DNA of 64,000 nt, from positions 1 to 64,000 of the forward strand of contig JAJPKA010000005.1 of assembly GCA_021323945.1 (NCBI GenBank). Direction: 5' to 3'. The translations under genes were made by a program, and so were the position numbers. The DNA comes from Pseudomonadota bacterium. Its GTDB lineage: Bacteria; Desulfobacterota; Binatia; Binatales; Binataceae. The notes below the pieces were generated by a model. The model did not search any database and was not told the origin of the DNA. It saw only the letters and a program-made list of their open reading frames with translations. Shown in pieces: positions 17,890 to 27,211 of the stretch. Position 1 is the first letter of the stretch; each line of letters opens with the position of its first letter.

Positions 17890-18738
17890 ATGATTAAGTG
17901 TCCGCAAGCCTTCGTAATGGGTCTACTGCTGTTCACTCCACTGCTCTGCCCGCATCAGGCGCGAGCACAGCTCGATCCGTGGGAATTCGAAGTATATCCC
18001 TATGCCACCGAGCCCCGCGGCATGCTTGAGGTAGAAACCGATAATGCCGTTGTAGCCAATGGTCACAGTCAGGGCGGCAATGGTACCGCGGCCGGCACCT
18101 TTCGCAGCCAAGCGATGTGGTACAACGGCAACGAATTAACCTACGGTTTGACCGACCGCATCGAGGGAGCTGCCTATCTCAATTTCGCCCAACCCAGCGG
18201 CCATGGCTTCTGGTGGGCGGGCGACAAGTTCCGCCTGCGAGGCAGACTGTTTGACCAAGGGACCCTACCGGTCGATCTCGGTTGGTATCTTGAATTCGAA
18301 TATCACAAGACGCCCCAGTTTGACGACGCGGCATGGGAACTTGAACTGAAACCGATCATGGAAAAGGACTTCGGTCCTCTCTCCCTCATCGCCAATCCGG
18401 TTTTTGAAAAGGTACTATCGGGTCCCGGTGGCAACCAGGGCTTCGAATTCGGGTACCGCAATGGCGTTTATTATCGCTGGACACGCTATCTCTCACCCGG
18501 TGTGGAGTTCTACGGGGCAATTGGGTTGATCGACGACAATGACCCGCTTGGCGAACAGCAGCACTATATAGTCCCGGTAGTGTGGGGCGAACTGCCACAC
18601 GGAATCGAATACAACGTCGGTCCTGGTATAGGACTCACGCCCGGCTCGGACCACGTTTTTGTGAAGTTCAATCTCGAGCTGGAGAGGTTTGTGGGCGCGA
18701 TCTTTGGTCCGACTTTGGAGCGCAGCTGGTTCTTTTAG
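17890..18738 (+). CDS. Outer-membrane beta-barrel protein of unknown function
   Basis: A 282-residue exported protein with signal peptide (MIKCPQAFVMGLLLFTPLL through QARA) and a mature part of alternating aromatic/polar strands such as FEFGYRNGVYYRWTRYL and VEFYGAIGLI. It ends in Trp-Phe-Phe; a C-terminal aromatic residue is the usual BAM insertion signal. No plug domain or TonB box is seen, so it is not a TonB receptor. Its size suggests a 12-14 stranded barrel. With the cupredoxin-like and haem proteins and the Fur-like operator, it could be a porin-like partner for iron, haem or electron passage. Function is not established. Confidence 0.75.
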   Translation: MIKCPQAFVMGLLLFTPLLCPHQARAQLDPWEFEVYPYATEPRGMLEVETDNAVVANGHSQGGNGTAAGTFRSQAMWYNGNELTYGLTDRIEGAAYLNFAQPSGHGFWWAGDKFRLRGRLFDQGTLPVDLGWYLEFEYHKTPQFDDAAWELELKPIMEKDFGPLSLIANPVFEKVLSGPGGNQGFEFGYRNGVYYRWTRYLSPGVEFYGAIGLIDDNDPLGEQQHYIVPVVWGELPHGIEYNVGPGIGLTPGSDHVFVKFNLELERFVGAIFGPTLERSWFF

Positions 18739-18808
18739 CCGCTGACACACTTGACGAGATTGGGTCGGCAACAATTTTCGCCTCGCGGCTCGTTGGCTGC
18801 CATCCTGT

Positions 18809-20197
18809 TCACGAGTCACTCCATTTCTCGATATATGCGCGATAATCGAACTTGCGCGAGGTGCTGGCGAACGACATATAACGGATTGTGCCGTAGACTG
18901 GCCGCTCCGGTCCCCACGGACGATCGTGCTTGCCACCTATCGCCCAAGCAATGCCTGCGTAGCCGTTAGGGTCGCGCCCATCGAGTTCGTAGCGATCGTT
19001 CAGCCGCACACAAAGATCGTAGGCTTCGTCGCCGCTGGGACTCCATTCCAGGATTTTCTTGGCCCAGTACATGCGCATATAGCTATGCATCCAGCCCGCA
19101 GCTACCATTTGCCGCTGTGCTGCATTCCAGAGCGCATCGTGGGTCTCGGCATTCGTGAGTTGTCGCTCGCTATATAAATGCGGACGCTTGTCGCCGCTGT
19201 GCCGTTGGAGGGTGGCCCGGGCCCAAGGCTCAACGCCGGCGAGATGCCTGAAGTTTCGATTGTAACGGACAAAATTAACTGCGAGCTCGCGCCGCACTAT
19301 GATCTGCTCGAGGAACGCCTCGCGATCCTCGACGGGTGCGGCCGAATCTCGGACTGCCAGCGCAACGGTATGTGGCCCGATCTGGCCAAAATGAAGATAA
19401 GGCGATAGCTGACTGGTGGCGGCAAGTTCCGGATGATTACGGTTGGTCGCGTAACCCGGTAGCCGATCTTTCACAAATCGGTGCAGGGCGGTCAGCGCGG
19501 CCATCGTGCCGCCATGAAAACCACTCGCCGGACCTACAGACCGATCAAGCGCAAGCTGGTCTGCAAGTTCTGAAGTTATGGGCAGCGACTCGATTGCGCG
19601 GTGGTTCTTCCAAGGCACGCGCACCGATTGCTGTTTGACCGGAATGAGAAACTCTCCCAGGCGAGCGCGAAGTCGCGGCCGGATGGTGCGCGCCGAGAAT
19701 TGCTCCTTGTCAATCAATTTTGACGGCACGATAACATCGGCGTCCACGCTCCACAGCGGCGCGTTGCTATAAAGCATGGCTTCTTGGCGCCACTGCGCAG
19801 CCCGTCGGGCGGGATGCTCGTCGCAAATCACCACAGAAGGATGCACCTGGTGACAGAAGCGGGCGAATTCCTGGTGTGAACTGGTCCCGCCGCAGATTTT
19901 GACGACAAAGCCGATTCTTCTCAGCAAAACCTGCTCCGCGGTTTCCTTCAACCCTTCGAGCATGAAGGTGAAATGACGCAGATTTGCCGTCGGATGGCAG
20001 CGGAGCACACCAAAAAACACGACCAGTGGTCGTTCAAGTAGATTCGCCACCGCGATTGCGGTTTCGAGCGCAGGGTTGTCGAGTGCACGTTGCGCTCGTC
20101 GCATGCGGTAGACAACACATTCTCCGCGCGCGTCAATTACACGGCCGTCGCGGACCGTTACCCGTGGATTACTTGCGAGGTCATTCAGCGAGCTCAT
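18809..20197 (-). CDS. Class II CPD photolyase
   Basis: The 462-residue flavoprotein shows the class II photolyase signature: QLSPYLHFGQIGPHT (about residues 265-280), MHSYMRMYWAKKILEW and NDRYELDGRDPNGYAGIAW followed by GKHDRPWGPERPVYG. The N-terminal antenna domain begins VVYRMRRAQRALDNPAL. It repairs cyclobutane pyrimidine dimers with light using FADH-. Its gene converges with the barrel gene. Class II enzymes are typical of archaea, animals, plants and scattered bacteria, so vertical inheritance cannot be assumed. Confidence 0.95.
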   Translation of the reverse strand: MSSLNDLASNPRVTVRDGRVIDARGECVVYRMRRAQRALDNPALETAIAVANLLERPLVVFFGVLRCHPTANLRHFTFMLEGLKETAEQVLLRRIGFVVKICGGTSSHQEFARFCHQVHPSVVICDEHPARRAAQWRQEAMLYSNAPLWSVDADVIVPSKLIDKEQFSARTIRPRLRARLGEFLIPVKQQSVRVPWKNHRAIESLPITSELADQLALDRSVGPASGFHGGTMAALTALHRFVKDRLPGYATNRNHPELAATSQLSPYLHFGQIGPHTVALAVRDSAAPVEDREAFLEQIIVRRELAVNFVRYNRNFRHLAGVEPWARATLQRHSGDKRPHLYSERQLTNAETHDALWNAAQRQMVAAGWMHSYMRMYWAKKILEWSPSGDEAYDLCVRLNDRYELDGRDPNGYAGIAWAIGGKHDRPWGPERPVYGTIRYMSFASTSRKFDYRAYIEKWSDS

Positions 20198-20608
20198 TTG
20201 GAGTTGACGTCTACCCTGAGTCGTGATTTTTCGCGATCGGCAGGTTCGACAGCAATCCTCTCAAGTTTGATTTCTTACCGGCGCCACTAATGAAAGCGTC
20301 TGCGAACCGTTTGAGTCGCGATGCGGATTAACGAGCTTTGCCGACGACCGATGTGCGAGGATGGCGCGAGCAGTACCGGTTGAATGCAATTGCCAGCACA
20401 CCTAACTTGAAGTAAAATTTACATCGAGTTGCTTGCCGACCGATACCTCTCGTGCTCCGACCCGGCTGTTGCATGTCTCAGGTCTGGCGGATCCGGTAGT
20501 TGTCAACTGCGGCTCTACTTTTCTTTTTTCTGGCTGTATGTTGCTGACCGCACGGCTCGTGGTTATTTGAATTCCGAGCCGACCCAGTTCTCGAGCGAGA
20601 CATTTCTA
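20198..20608. other. Divergent intergenic stretch without recognisable gene
   Basis: About 410 bases between the photolyase start and a small Cys-rich frame. No convincing frame, RNA or repeat was seen. Confidence 0.4.
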
Positions 20609-20836
20609 ATGACGTGCGATTTTTGCCAACAAGAAAAGCCGGACAGCCGACTGCGCCCTCTGCTTCGGGTAATTGACGATCTCGGACATCGAACTATCAA
20701 CCCCTTTCACGGCAGCCTCTGCGACAAGTGTTACGAGCAGGCCCAGGTCTTTGGCACACAGGCACACGCCTGGGTCCTCAATTGCATCAAGAAAGCCGAG
20801 CTGCAGACTGTCCGGAAGAAAACCAGGCCTCGGTAG
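20609..20836 (+). CDS. Small protein with two CxxC knuckles, unknown function
   Basis: A 75-residue frame from ATG 20609. The longer reading to 20429 adds a low-quality N-terminus. It holds CDFC at residues 3-6 and CDKC near residue 38, spaced like a zinc ribbon, and a basic C-terminus ending KKTRPR. I do not recognise a family. There is no clear ribosome site, but the paired CxxC spacing argues for a genuine coding sequence. Confidence 0.5.
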   Translation: MTCDFCQQEKPDSRLRPLLRVIDDLGHRTINPFHGSLCDKCYEQAQVFGTQAHAWVLNCIKKAELQTVRKKTRPR

Positions 20837-21121
20837 GCTCTGTCCTCGCCCAGGCCGACTCTCAGTCTTTTCAGCCCCCTGATCGATATCAAGCTTAATG
20901 ACAACACACATCAGCCGAGCAAATTGCCGCGAATCGCGTGGAGCCGAGAGGTGCAGCTGAGCGCAGGGCTGCCCCTGCCGACTGGGTGCGACGCAAAGTC
21001 TGACAAGCTGGCGCTCGCACCTCGAGCCCGACTGATGCGATACGGTCGCGCAATTGTGTGCGGTCGACAGCTGCACGCGAGCCGCTTGCCCCGGTCTCGA
21101 TCCTTTACCGTCTGGCAGCCG

Positions 21122-24100
21122 TCACAATGCTCGGCTTTCCGCAAGGCGCAGTCTGCGATGGCAGAGAAAGATCATAATCGGCTGCAGTACACGGGTGACA
21201 AGCGCAATCGCAAGCGCCCCGCCGATTACCACAATGGCCAGCGGACGCTGCGTCTGAGCACCAATTCGGGTAGAGAGCGCGGCCGGGAGCAAGCCCAGGC
21301 AGTCGACCAAAGCCGTCATCATAATCGCCCGAAAGCGCCGATCAGAACCCAGAATGATCGATTCGGTAAACGGATGCCCCTCTTCCCAGAGCTGCCGGAT
21401 GTAAAAGCTCAACAGGATGCCATCCATCACTGCAATGCCAAAGATGGAGATAAAGCCGACCGCGGCCGAGATGCTGAACGGGGTCCCGGTAACAATGAGC
21501 CCAAGAATTCCTCCCAGGCAGGCTACTGGAATTTGAGCCATAATAACAAACGTGTCGATGAGCGAGGTGGTCGCGCCGTAAAGCACACCAGTGATGAGCA
21601 ACAACGCGATCGGTACGATGACCGCCAACCGACGATTGGCCTCGCGTAATTCCTGCCATTCACCTGCCCACTGCAGGTCGACGCCGCGGGGTAGCCGGAC
21701 CTCCCTTGCGACCCGTGACTGCGCATCTCTCACTGCATCTTCAAAATCCCTGCCGCGTACGGCGAAACGGACGGGAACGTATCGACGCAGATCCTCGCGG
21801 TAGATAAACGAGGCGCCTTCTGCGGTCCGGATGTCGGCGACCTGAGCAAGGGGGACATAACCACCGCCAGGTAGGGAAACCCGAATCTGGCGAATCGCCT
21901 CAAGGCTGGTTCGGTACTCAGGCTTCCAACGCACCACCAGATTGAAGCTGCGGTCGCCCTCCAGCACTTGGGTGACGGCCTGCCCGCCTATCGCAGCCTG
22001 GACCACGGCATTGACGTCGCCAACGTTGAGGCCGTAACGCTCACAGGCGACGCGATCAGGGGCGATCAGTAGGTTCGGCTGTCCGAGCGAACGGTAGAGC
22101 GCGAGATCCACGATCCCGGGCACTCCGCTCATCACCTCCATTACTTGGGCAGCAACCCGTTCGTCCGTGGCGAGATCGGGGCCAAACACCTTAACCGAAT
22201 TGGAGCCTTTCACACCGGAGAGCGCCTCGTTGACGTTGTCCTCGATGTTCTGTGAGAAACCGAAGCTTACGGCTGGGAAGTAGTGAAGCAGTTTATCATT
22301 CATCTCCTGTACAAGCCGCGGTTTGGTCATTCCCGGTGGCCACTGGTCGAAGGGCTTTAGGTCGACCGAAAACTCGCAGTTGAAAAAGCCGGTGGTTTCA
22401 GTGCCGTCGTCAGGCCGACCGAGTTGTGACACTACGGTGGTAACCTCGGGAAAGGACAGCATTATGCGGCGCATGCGGTTGGCAAAATTGACTCCCTCGT
22501 CAAACGAAATCGTGAGCGGCATCGTCGCACGGATCCAGAGGTTGCCTTCTTCAAGTTTGGGCAGAAACTCACCACCAAGTTTTGGAAAAAGGCTCAATCC
22601 CGCGGCCACCATGAGCAAAATCACCAGCAGCGACAGCTTGGGCCAGCGCAGCACACGCACGAACAACCGGTGGTAAATGCCGCTAATCGCGCGCCATACC
22701 GGATTGGCTGCTTCGCTTATTCCGCGCTGAAAAAGATATGAGCTCAGCACCGGCGAGAGCGTGATCGCGAGAAGCACCGCCGTTGCCAACGCATAGGCGT
22801 ACGTATGCGACATGGGCGAGAAGATCGCCCCTTCCACACCATGCATTGTGAACAACGGTAGAAAGGCGATCACAAAGATCAGCGTGGAGAAGAACATCGG
22901 TCCGCCCACTTCCTGCGCCGCCTTGAGCACACGACTCGTAGCAGTTTCGCGTCCCGCCACTTCGCTACTCAAATGGCGGAAGATGTTCTCGATGACGATC
23001 ACGGTGGAGTCGATGATGATGCCAAAGTCGATGGCCCCGAGCGAGATCAGATTTGCTGGCGTTCCGCCCAAATGCATTAGTGTGAAGGCGCCACATAGAG
23101 CCAGTGGAATGTTGATGGCAGCAATCAGCGCAGCGCGGAGATTGCCTAGGAAAAAAACCAGCACCAGGAAAACCAGCACCATCCCAATGGTCAGATTCTC
23201 GAACACCGTGTGCAGCGTAATGTGTACCAAACCCGTGCGATCGTAGTACGGCACTACCTTGTAACCTTTGGGCAGCATTCCCGAGCGGTTTAACTCGGCA
23301 ACCTTGGCCTCGACTCCCCGCAGGGTCTTGAGGGTGTTGCCGTACTTGCGCATCAGCACTATGCCCTCGACGACCTCGTCGCGGTTGTTCATGCCGACTG
23401 CGCCGAGACGGGGCGCGTAGCCGATATCGACGTTGGCAACATCGCTGACTCGGATCGGGGTTGACTTGTTGACCGCCAGCACGATGCGCCGAATGTCATC
23501 CAGCGTGTGGATAAAGCCGATTCCGCGCACATCAAAGGCTTGCGGACCCACTGTTAGGTAGTTGCCTCCAGCATTCGTATTGGAATTCTGGATAGCGCCG
23601 ATGAGAGTCGAAAGCGGAATCTGATAGTGAATCAGCTTCGCCGGATCGACATCCACATGGTATTCCTTGGTGAGACCGCCGAAACCCGAGACATCAATCA
23701 CTCCGGGTACCGTCTTGAGCTGCTTCTCCAGTACCCAATCTTCGACCTCTTTTTCTTCGAGCAGGTTATGATCCGGGCTTTCGACCGTGTAGCGATAGAT
23801 CTCGCCGATTGGGTTCTCGGGTGAGATTCCGGGAGTGATCCCCTGTGGCAGGGTCACGAACCCGAGTCGATTAATGATTTGGACCCGATCCCAGTAGTAA
23901 TCGCTGTCCCAATCGAAATAACAGCGAATATCCGAAAGCCCAAAGAGCGAAATGGAGTCCATTCGCACCAGGTTGCGCGATCCGCCCAAACCATACTCCA
24001 GCGGGACCGTGACAATCCGTTCCACTTCTTCGGCGCTGAGCCCGTTGGGCAGCGTCAAAACCTCAACCATGGGCTGGACCGGGTCGGGGTAAGCTTCAAT

Positions 24101-24205
24101 GTCCAACTGCAAGAGCGAGTAAAGGCCGGCCAGAAGCAGCGCTCCGGCCAAACCAACGACAATTACTCGTTCCCGTAAGGCGAGCTCCATTATGGCGCGA
24201 ATCAT
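21122..24205 (-). CDS. Heavy-metal efflux RND transporter (CusA/CzcA family)
   Basis: A 1027-residue inner-membrane pump from ATG 24205; the 36-codon extension to 24313 would overlap the adaptor gene. It begins MIRAIMELALRERVIVVG before TM1. QLDIEAYPDPVQPMVEV and the TM4 proton-relay stretch LGAIDFGIIIDSTVIVIEN are hallmarks of the heavy-metal (HME) RND class, and two porter domains alternate with twelve expected TM helices. Together with the adaptor and the TolC-like protein it would export Cu+/Ag+ or Zn2+/Co2+/Ni2+ from periplasm or cytoplasm. The metal cannot be read from sequence by eye. It is the last gene of the operon. Confidence 0.93.
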   Translation of the reverse strand: MIRAIMELALRERVIVVGLAGALLLAGLYSLLQLDIEAYPDPVQPMVEVLTLPNGLSAEEVERIVTVPLEYGLGGSRNLVRMDSISLFGLSDIRCYFDWDSDYYWDRVQIINRLGFVTLPQGITPGISPENPIGEIYRYTVESPDHNLLEEKEVEDWVLEKQLKTVPGVIDVSGFGGLTKEYHVDVDPAKLIHYQIPLSTLIGAIQNSNTNAGGNYLTVGPQAFDVRGIGFIHTLDDIRRIVLAVNKSTPIRVSDVANVDIGYAPRLGAVGMNNRDEVVEGIVLMRKYGNTLKTLRGVEAKVAELNRSGMLPKGYKVVPYYDRTGLVHITLHTVFENLTIGMVLVFLVLVFFLGNLRAALIAAINIPLALCGAFTLMHLGGTPANLISLGAIDFGIIIDSTVIVIENIFRHLSSEVAGRETATSRVLKAAQEVGGPMFFSTLIFVIAFLPLFTMHGVEGAIFSPMSHTYAYALATAVLLAITLSPVLSSYLFQRGISEAANPVWRAISGIYHRLFVRVLRWPKLSLLVILLMVAAGLSLFPKLGGEFLPKLEEGNLWIRATMPLTISFDEGVNFANRMRRIMLSFPEVTTVVSQLGRPDDGTETTGFFNCEFSVDLKPFDQWPPGMTKPRLVQEMNDKLLHYFPAVSFGFSQNIEDNVNEALSGVKGSNSVKVFGPDLATDERVAAQVMEVMSGVPGIVDLALYRSLGQPNLLIAPDRVACERYGLNVGDVNAVVQAAIGGQAVTQVLEGDRSFNLVVRWKPEYRTSLEAIRQIRVSLPGGGYVPLAQVADIRTAEGASFIYREDLRRYVPVRFAVRGRDFEDAVRDAQSRVAREVRLPRGVDLQWAGEWQELREANRRLAVIVPIALLLITGVLYGATTSLIDTFVIMAQIPVACLGGILGLIVTGTPFSISAAVGFISIFGIAVMDGILLSFYIRQLWEEGHPFTESIILGSDRRFRAIMMTALVDCLGLLPAALSTRIGAQTQRPLAIVVIGGALAIALVTRVLQPIMIFLCHRRLRLAESRAL

Positions 24206-24230
24206 GGCTGTGAACCTTTCCTGTTGGCCG

Positions 24231-25373
24231 CTAGGAGCCTTCCCCGTGAGCCTGCTGCCAGAGGGCGTTGAGCTGAACCGACTGGGCCACGACCACTTGA
24301 TCGCCGGCGACAAGTCCCGAGATCACCCGTGCATATCCCGCCTGGTTCCATGAAGCGATGGAGACTTCGTGGCGCTCGAATCGATTCCGCCCGACCCGGA
24401 CGAATGCGTAGTAGGCATCGCCGTCGAAAACCAACGCCATTTGCGGTACCACCAAAGCCCGGCCGGCTTGAGTGATAATTCGGATCCGCGCGAGCATCTG
24501 TGGCTTGAGTTTCCAACCAGGATTGCGAATTGTGCAGCGAATTTGAGCCGTATGGGTGCCGGGATCGATCCCCGGACTAATCCGATCTACGGCGCCTTTG
24601 AACACTTGCTCAGGAAAAGCGAGGGTTCGAGCCTCTATCTTTTGTCCTACATGCACCCGAGCAAGATCGGTTTCGTATATGTCGGCAGTGATCCAGACAT
24701 CGTCCAGGCTACCTACGTAATAGAGGACGTCGCCAGGATTTACCGCCGAGCCCCGCAACGCCTGATTTTGCACTACGATTCCGCTGATCGGCGCCCGCAT
24801 GGTGAACAGAGGCGCAGCGGTTTTGATAGCCGCGATTTGATCGGGCTCGATACCGAGCAATTCGAGCTTTCGCCGAGCCGCATCGACCAGAGAACGCGCG
24901 AACGCCACGTTACCTGCCCCGCCGGCGGCCAGCGCCGGTGCCGTTTGTTGCGCTTGCAGATACTCGGCCTCAGCCGTCATGAAGTCCGGACTGTACAACG
25001 TGACGATGGGCTGTCCCCGCCTTACGTAATCCCATTGCGATACATGCACCTGTTCAATTCGCCCTGTGACTCGGCAGATTATGTTCGCGACCCGGCGGTC
25101 ATCGAAAGCTATCTGACCTGTCGTCTCCAGCACGCCGGGCAACGGGACATCGCGCACGGTCGTCAATGTCATACCGGGGATCGCACTGCTCAACTGCAAA
25201 AGCGGAGGTCCTTGGCCTTGACTGACAAGCGACGGCAAAACCATCGTCGGTTGCTGAGTGTTGGCTGTCGCACGCGACGAACCGTCACAGCCCAAGACCG
25301 CACTTGACACGAGAAGCCCGAACGCGCAATAGGCTAAAGCCTCTCGCCGAAGCTTTCCCTGTGAACGCTTCAT
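24231..25373 (-). CDS. RND efflux periplasmic adaptor, lipoprotein (CusB-like)
   Basis: A 380-residue membrane-fusion protein with a lipobox VSSAVLGC near residue 29. It has a half-motif barrel-sandwich (VTGRIEQVHVSQWDYVRRGQ), an alpha-hairpin region around AEAEYLQAQQ, a second lipoyl half (MRAPISGIVVQNQALRG) and a beta-barrel (YYVGSLDDVWITADIYE). Its ATG overlaps the end of the TolC-like gene, and the pump gene follows after 25 bases. It links pump and outer-membrane channel. Confidence 0.92.
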   Translation of the reverse strand: MKRSQGKLRREALAYCAFGLLVSSAVLGCDGSSRATANTQQPTMVLPSLVSQGQGPPLLQLSSAIPGMTLTTVRDVPLPGVLETTGQIAFDDRRVANIICRVTGRIEQVHVSQWDYVRRGQPIVTLYSPDFMTAEAEYLQAQQTAPALAAGGAGNVAFARSLVDAARRKLELLGIEPDQIAAIKTAAPLFTMRAPISGIVVQNQALRGSAVNPGDVLYYVGSLDDVWITADIYETDLARVHVGQKIEARTLAFPEQVFKGAVDRISPGIDPGTHTAQIRCTIRNPGWKLKPQMLARIRIITQAGRALVVPQMALVFDGDAYYAFVRVGRNRFERHEVSIASWNQAGYARVISGLVAGDQVVVAQSVQLNALWQQAHGEGS

Positions 25374-26701
25374 TGGAGGCTTCCTCCGGCGGCCTGCTCC
25401 AGCGCCACCTTTTCCGCCAGGAACTGGTTAACATCCTGCAGATACGTTGAGCGCGCATCGCTTAGCTGGCGGAACGTGCTGATCAGGGTAGTGAAGTCCG
25501 TCTTTCCGGTCTGATAGGCAATCAACATGACCTCGAACGCCTGGCGGGCCAGGGGCACGAGCGTGTCGCGATAAAGCAGAGCGGCCTGGCGAGCCCGCAG
25601 AATTTGCCGATAGAGCGTGGTCACTTGGCCGGCGGTTTGAAGACGTATCGCATTCAGATCTTCGTGCGCCGCGGCCAGATCGCGGCCCGCGCGCTTTATG
25701 TCCTCGTTTTTAGCCCAGAAAAAGAGCGGCAAATTGAAGCCGATTCCGAAGTTCCAATCCTGCGTATGAGTCAGCGCGGGGGCGAAAGGCGCGATCAGAT
25801 AATGATCGAAACCAAAGAGCAACGTATAGTCGGGGGCGTATTCGAGTCGCGCCAGGGTCAGAGCGGTATCCTGATTCTTTTGTGCCAGCGCTGCCTCGAG
25901 GATTTCCTGCCGGTTGCTGGCGGCCCGCTCAATCACCTGGTCCAGACTGCTTTCAAAGCCCCCGAGATCGAAGTGCCGCTCCACTTCCACAGGCTCCTCG
26001 GGCTTGCGCGCTAACAGAATGTTCAAAGCTGTTTTGTCATTCGCTACCGTTACCGCTTGCTGGCGCAATTGCTCCTGGTCGGCCTCCAGTGCAAACTTGG
26101 CGTTGATGACGTCGCCCTGAGTCGCAAGGTTGGCAGTGTAAGCGATCTCAGTAACCTTCAAAACCCGCTGCAGGTTCTCCACATTCTCCGCGATCAGGTC
26201 TTGTAGAGCGAGATCGAGCTGAAGTTGGTAGTAGGCGGTTTCGACCTGCGCCCTCACGTCTCGGACTGAGGCTAAGTAGGTAAGCCGAGCGATTTCCGCA
26301 TTTCGCTCGGCAACACGCCCTTGCAACAGACCCTTGCCAGGGAACTGCAGGGATTGGGTAACCGTTAGATTGTGCAGCGCCGAGCCGTAGAGAAAGCCGC
26401 GCCAGCTATCCGAATTTAGGTACGAAAACTGCGGATCGGCTGGGGTATAGTTCTGGACGATCTGATGCTCAGCTGATTCCCATCGGTAGCGCGCGCCCCG
26501 CACTTGGGGGTTAACGTCGATAGCAATGGCGACCGCTTGGTCCAGCCGCAGCGGCGGATCTTTAGCAGCGGCAACGATCTTCGTTGGAATGAGGCAGGTC
26601 ACCAGTAGAATGAGTCCATAGCCTGGCAGCATACCTAACCGAACCATCCCGCCCAGGAAGCGGTCATTTCCACTCTTGGGGAGTGTGAGTCCACAGCGCA
26701 T
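25370..26701 (-). CDS. TolC-family outer-membrane efflux protein (CusC/CzcC-like)
   Basis: A 443-residue protein starting at ATG 26701 with AGAGGAAG seven bases upstream; internal ATGs at 26647 and 26632 are weaker. The signal segment LPGYGLILLVTCLIP ends at AAA. Repeated OEP domains follow, each opening with a short motif such as RLDQAVAIAIDVNPQV, with long helical coiled stretches after. It is the first of the three efflux genes and overlaps the adaptor gene by four bases, so synthesis is coupled. Confidence 0.92.
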   Translation of the reverse strand: MRCGLTLPKSGNDRFLGGMVRLGMLPGYGLILLVTCLIPTKIVAAAKDPPLRLDQAVAIAIDVNPQVRGARYRWESAEHQIVQNYTPADPQFSYLNSDSWRGFLYGSALHNLTVTQSLQFPGKGLLQGRVAERNAEIARLTYLASVRDVRAQVETAYYQLQLDLALQDLIAENVENLQRVLKVTEIAYTANLATQGDVINAKFALEADQEQLRQQAVTVANDKTALNILLARKPEEPVEVERHFDLGGFESSLDQVIERAASNRQEILEAALAQKNQDTALTLARLEYAPDYTLLFGFDHYLIAPFAPALTHTQDWNFGIGFNLPLFFWAKNEDIKRAGRDLAAAHEDLNAIRLQTAGQVTTLYRQILRARQAALLYRDTLVPLARQAFEVMLIAYQTGKTDFTTLISTFRQLSDARSTYLQDVNQFLAEKVALEQAAGGSLQ

Positions 26702-26839
26702 TTATGCACTTCCTCTCTGACGCGAATTTGCCCTGCTCCAGCGAATAGATCGCCGCACCTCAAAACAGGCACGGGCCCACTGTCGCGCAACAGTGGCAGC
26801 CTGGCGCCTGAGCTTGCAGTGTTTCGCAACGGTTAAGTT

Positions 26840-27211
26840 TCAGACAGGCGGCGCACGGGCCGGACCCAAACCAAGGAGGTAGACAGGAGTGACAGCGTAA
26901 CCACGATGAGACACGTGAAGCTGAGCGGGCAGGCTCGTCAGCCCATAGGCAGCGGCCGGCGAAGCGAGGTAAGGCCGGTTTTCGCCGCTCAGTATCTCCC
27001 AGACAGGCTGAATGTTCGGCTGAGTCCGAAACGCCGGCATCGGGAGACTGAGATGGTCGAAAAGGAGAGGCTCCAGCAATATCGGCGCATCAACACGAGA
27101 AGTGCTCGGGGGTAGCGAGGGCAGGCAGATAGACAGCGCAAGCAGAACCAGCGCCACTTGAGCCGTAACCCGCCATGCAGTAGAGAGCGTGTATATGCGT
27201 TGCTTACGCAT
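26840..27211 (-). CDS. Small membrane or exported protein upstream of the metal efflux genes
   Basis: A 123-residue frame from ATG 27211 (GTG at 27226 also possible). A hydrophobic segment (VTAQVALVLLALSICL, about residues 14-30) is followed by a Pro-rich, weakly structured tail. I do not recognise the family. It precedes the TolC-like gene on the same strand with a 138-base gap, and small proteins of this kind often accompany metal efflux operons. Its first 17 bases overlap the 5' end of the oppositely oriented lipoprotein gene, so one of the two starts may be wrong. Confidence 0.5.
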   Translation of the reverse strand: MRKQRIYTLSTAWRVTAQVALVLLALSICLPSLPPSTSRVDAPILLEPLLFDHLSLPMPAFRTQPNIQPVWEILSGENRPYLASPAAAYGLTSLPAQLHVSHRGYAVTPVYLLGLGPARAPPV

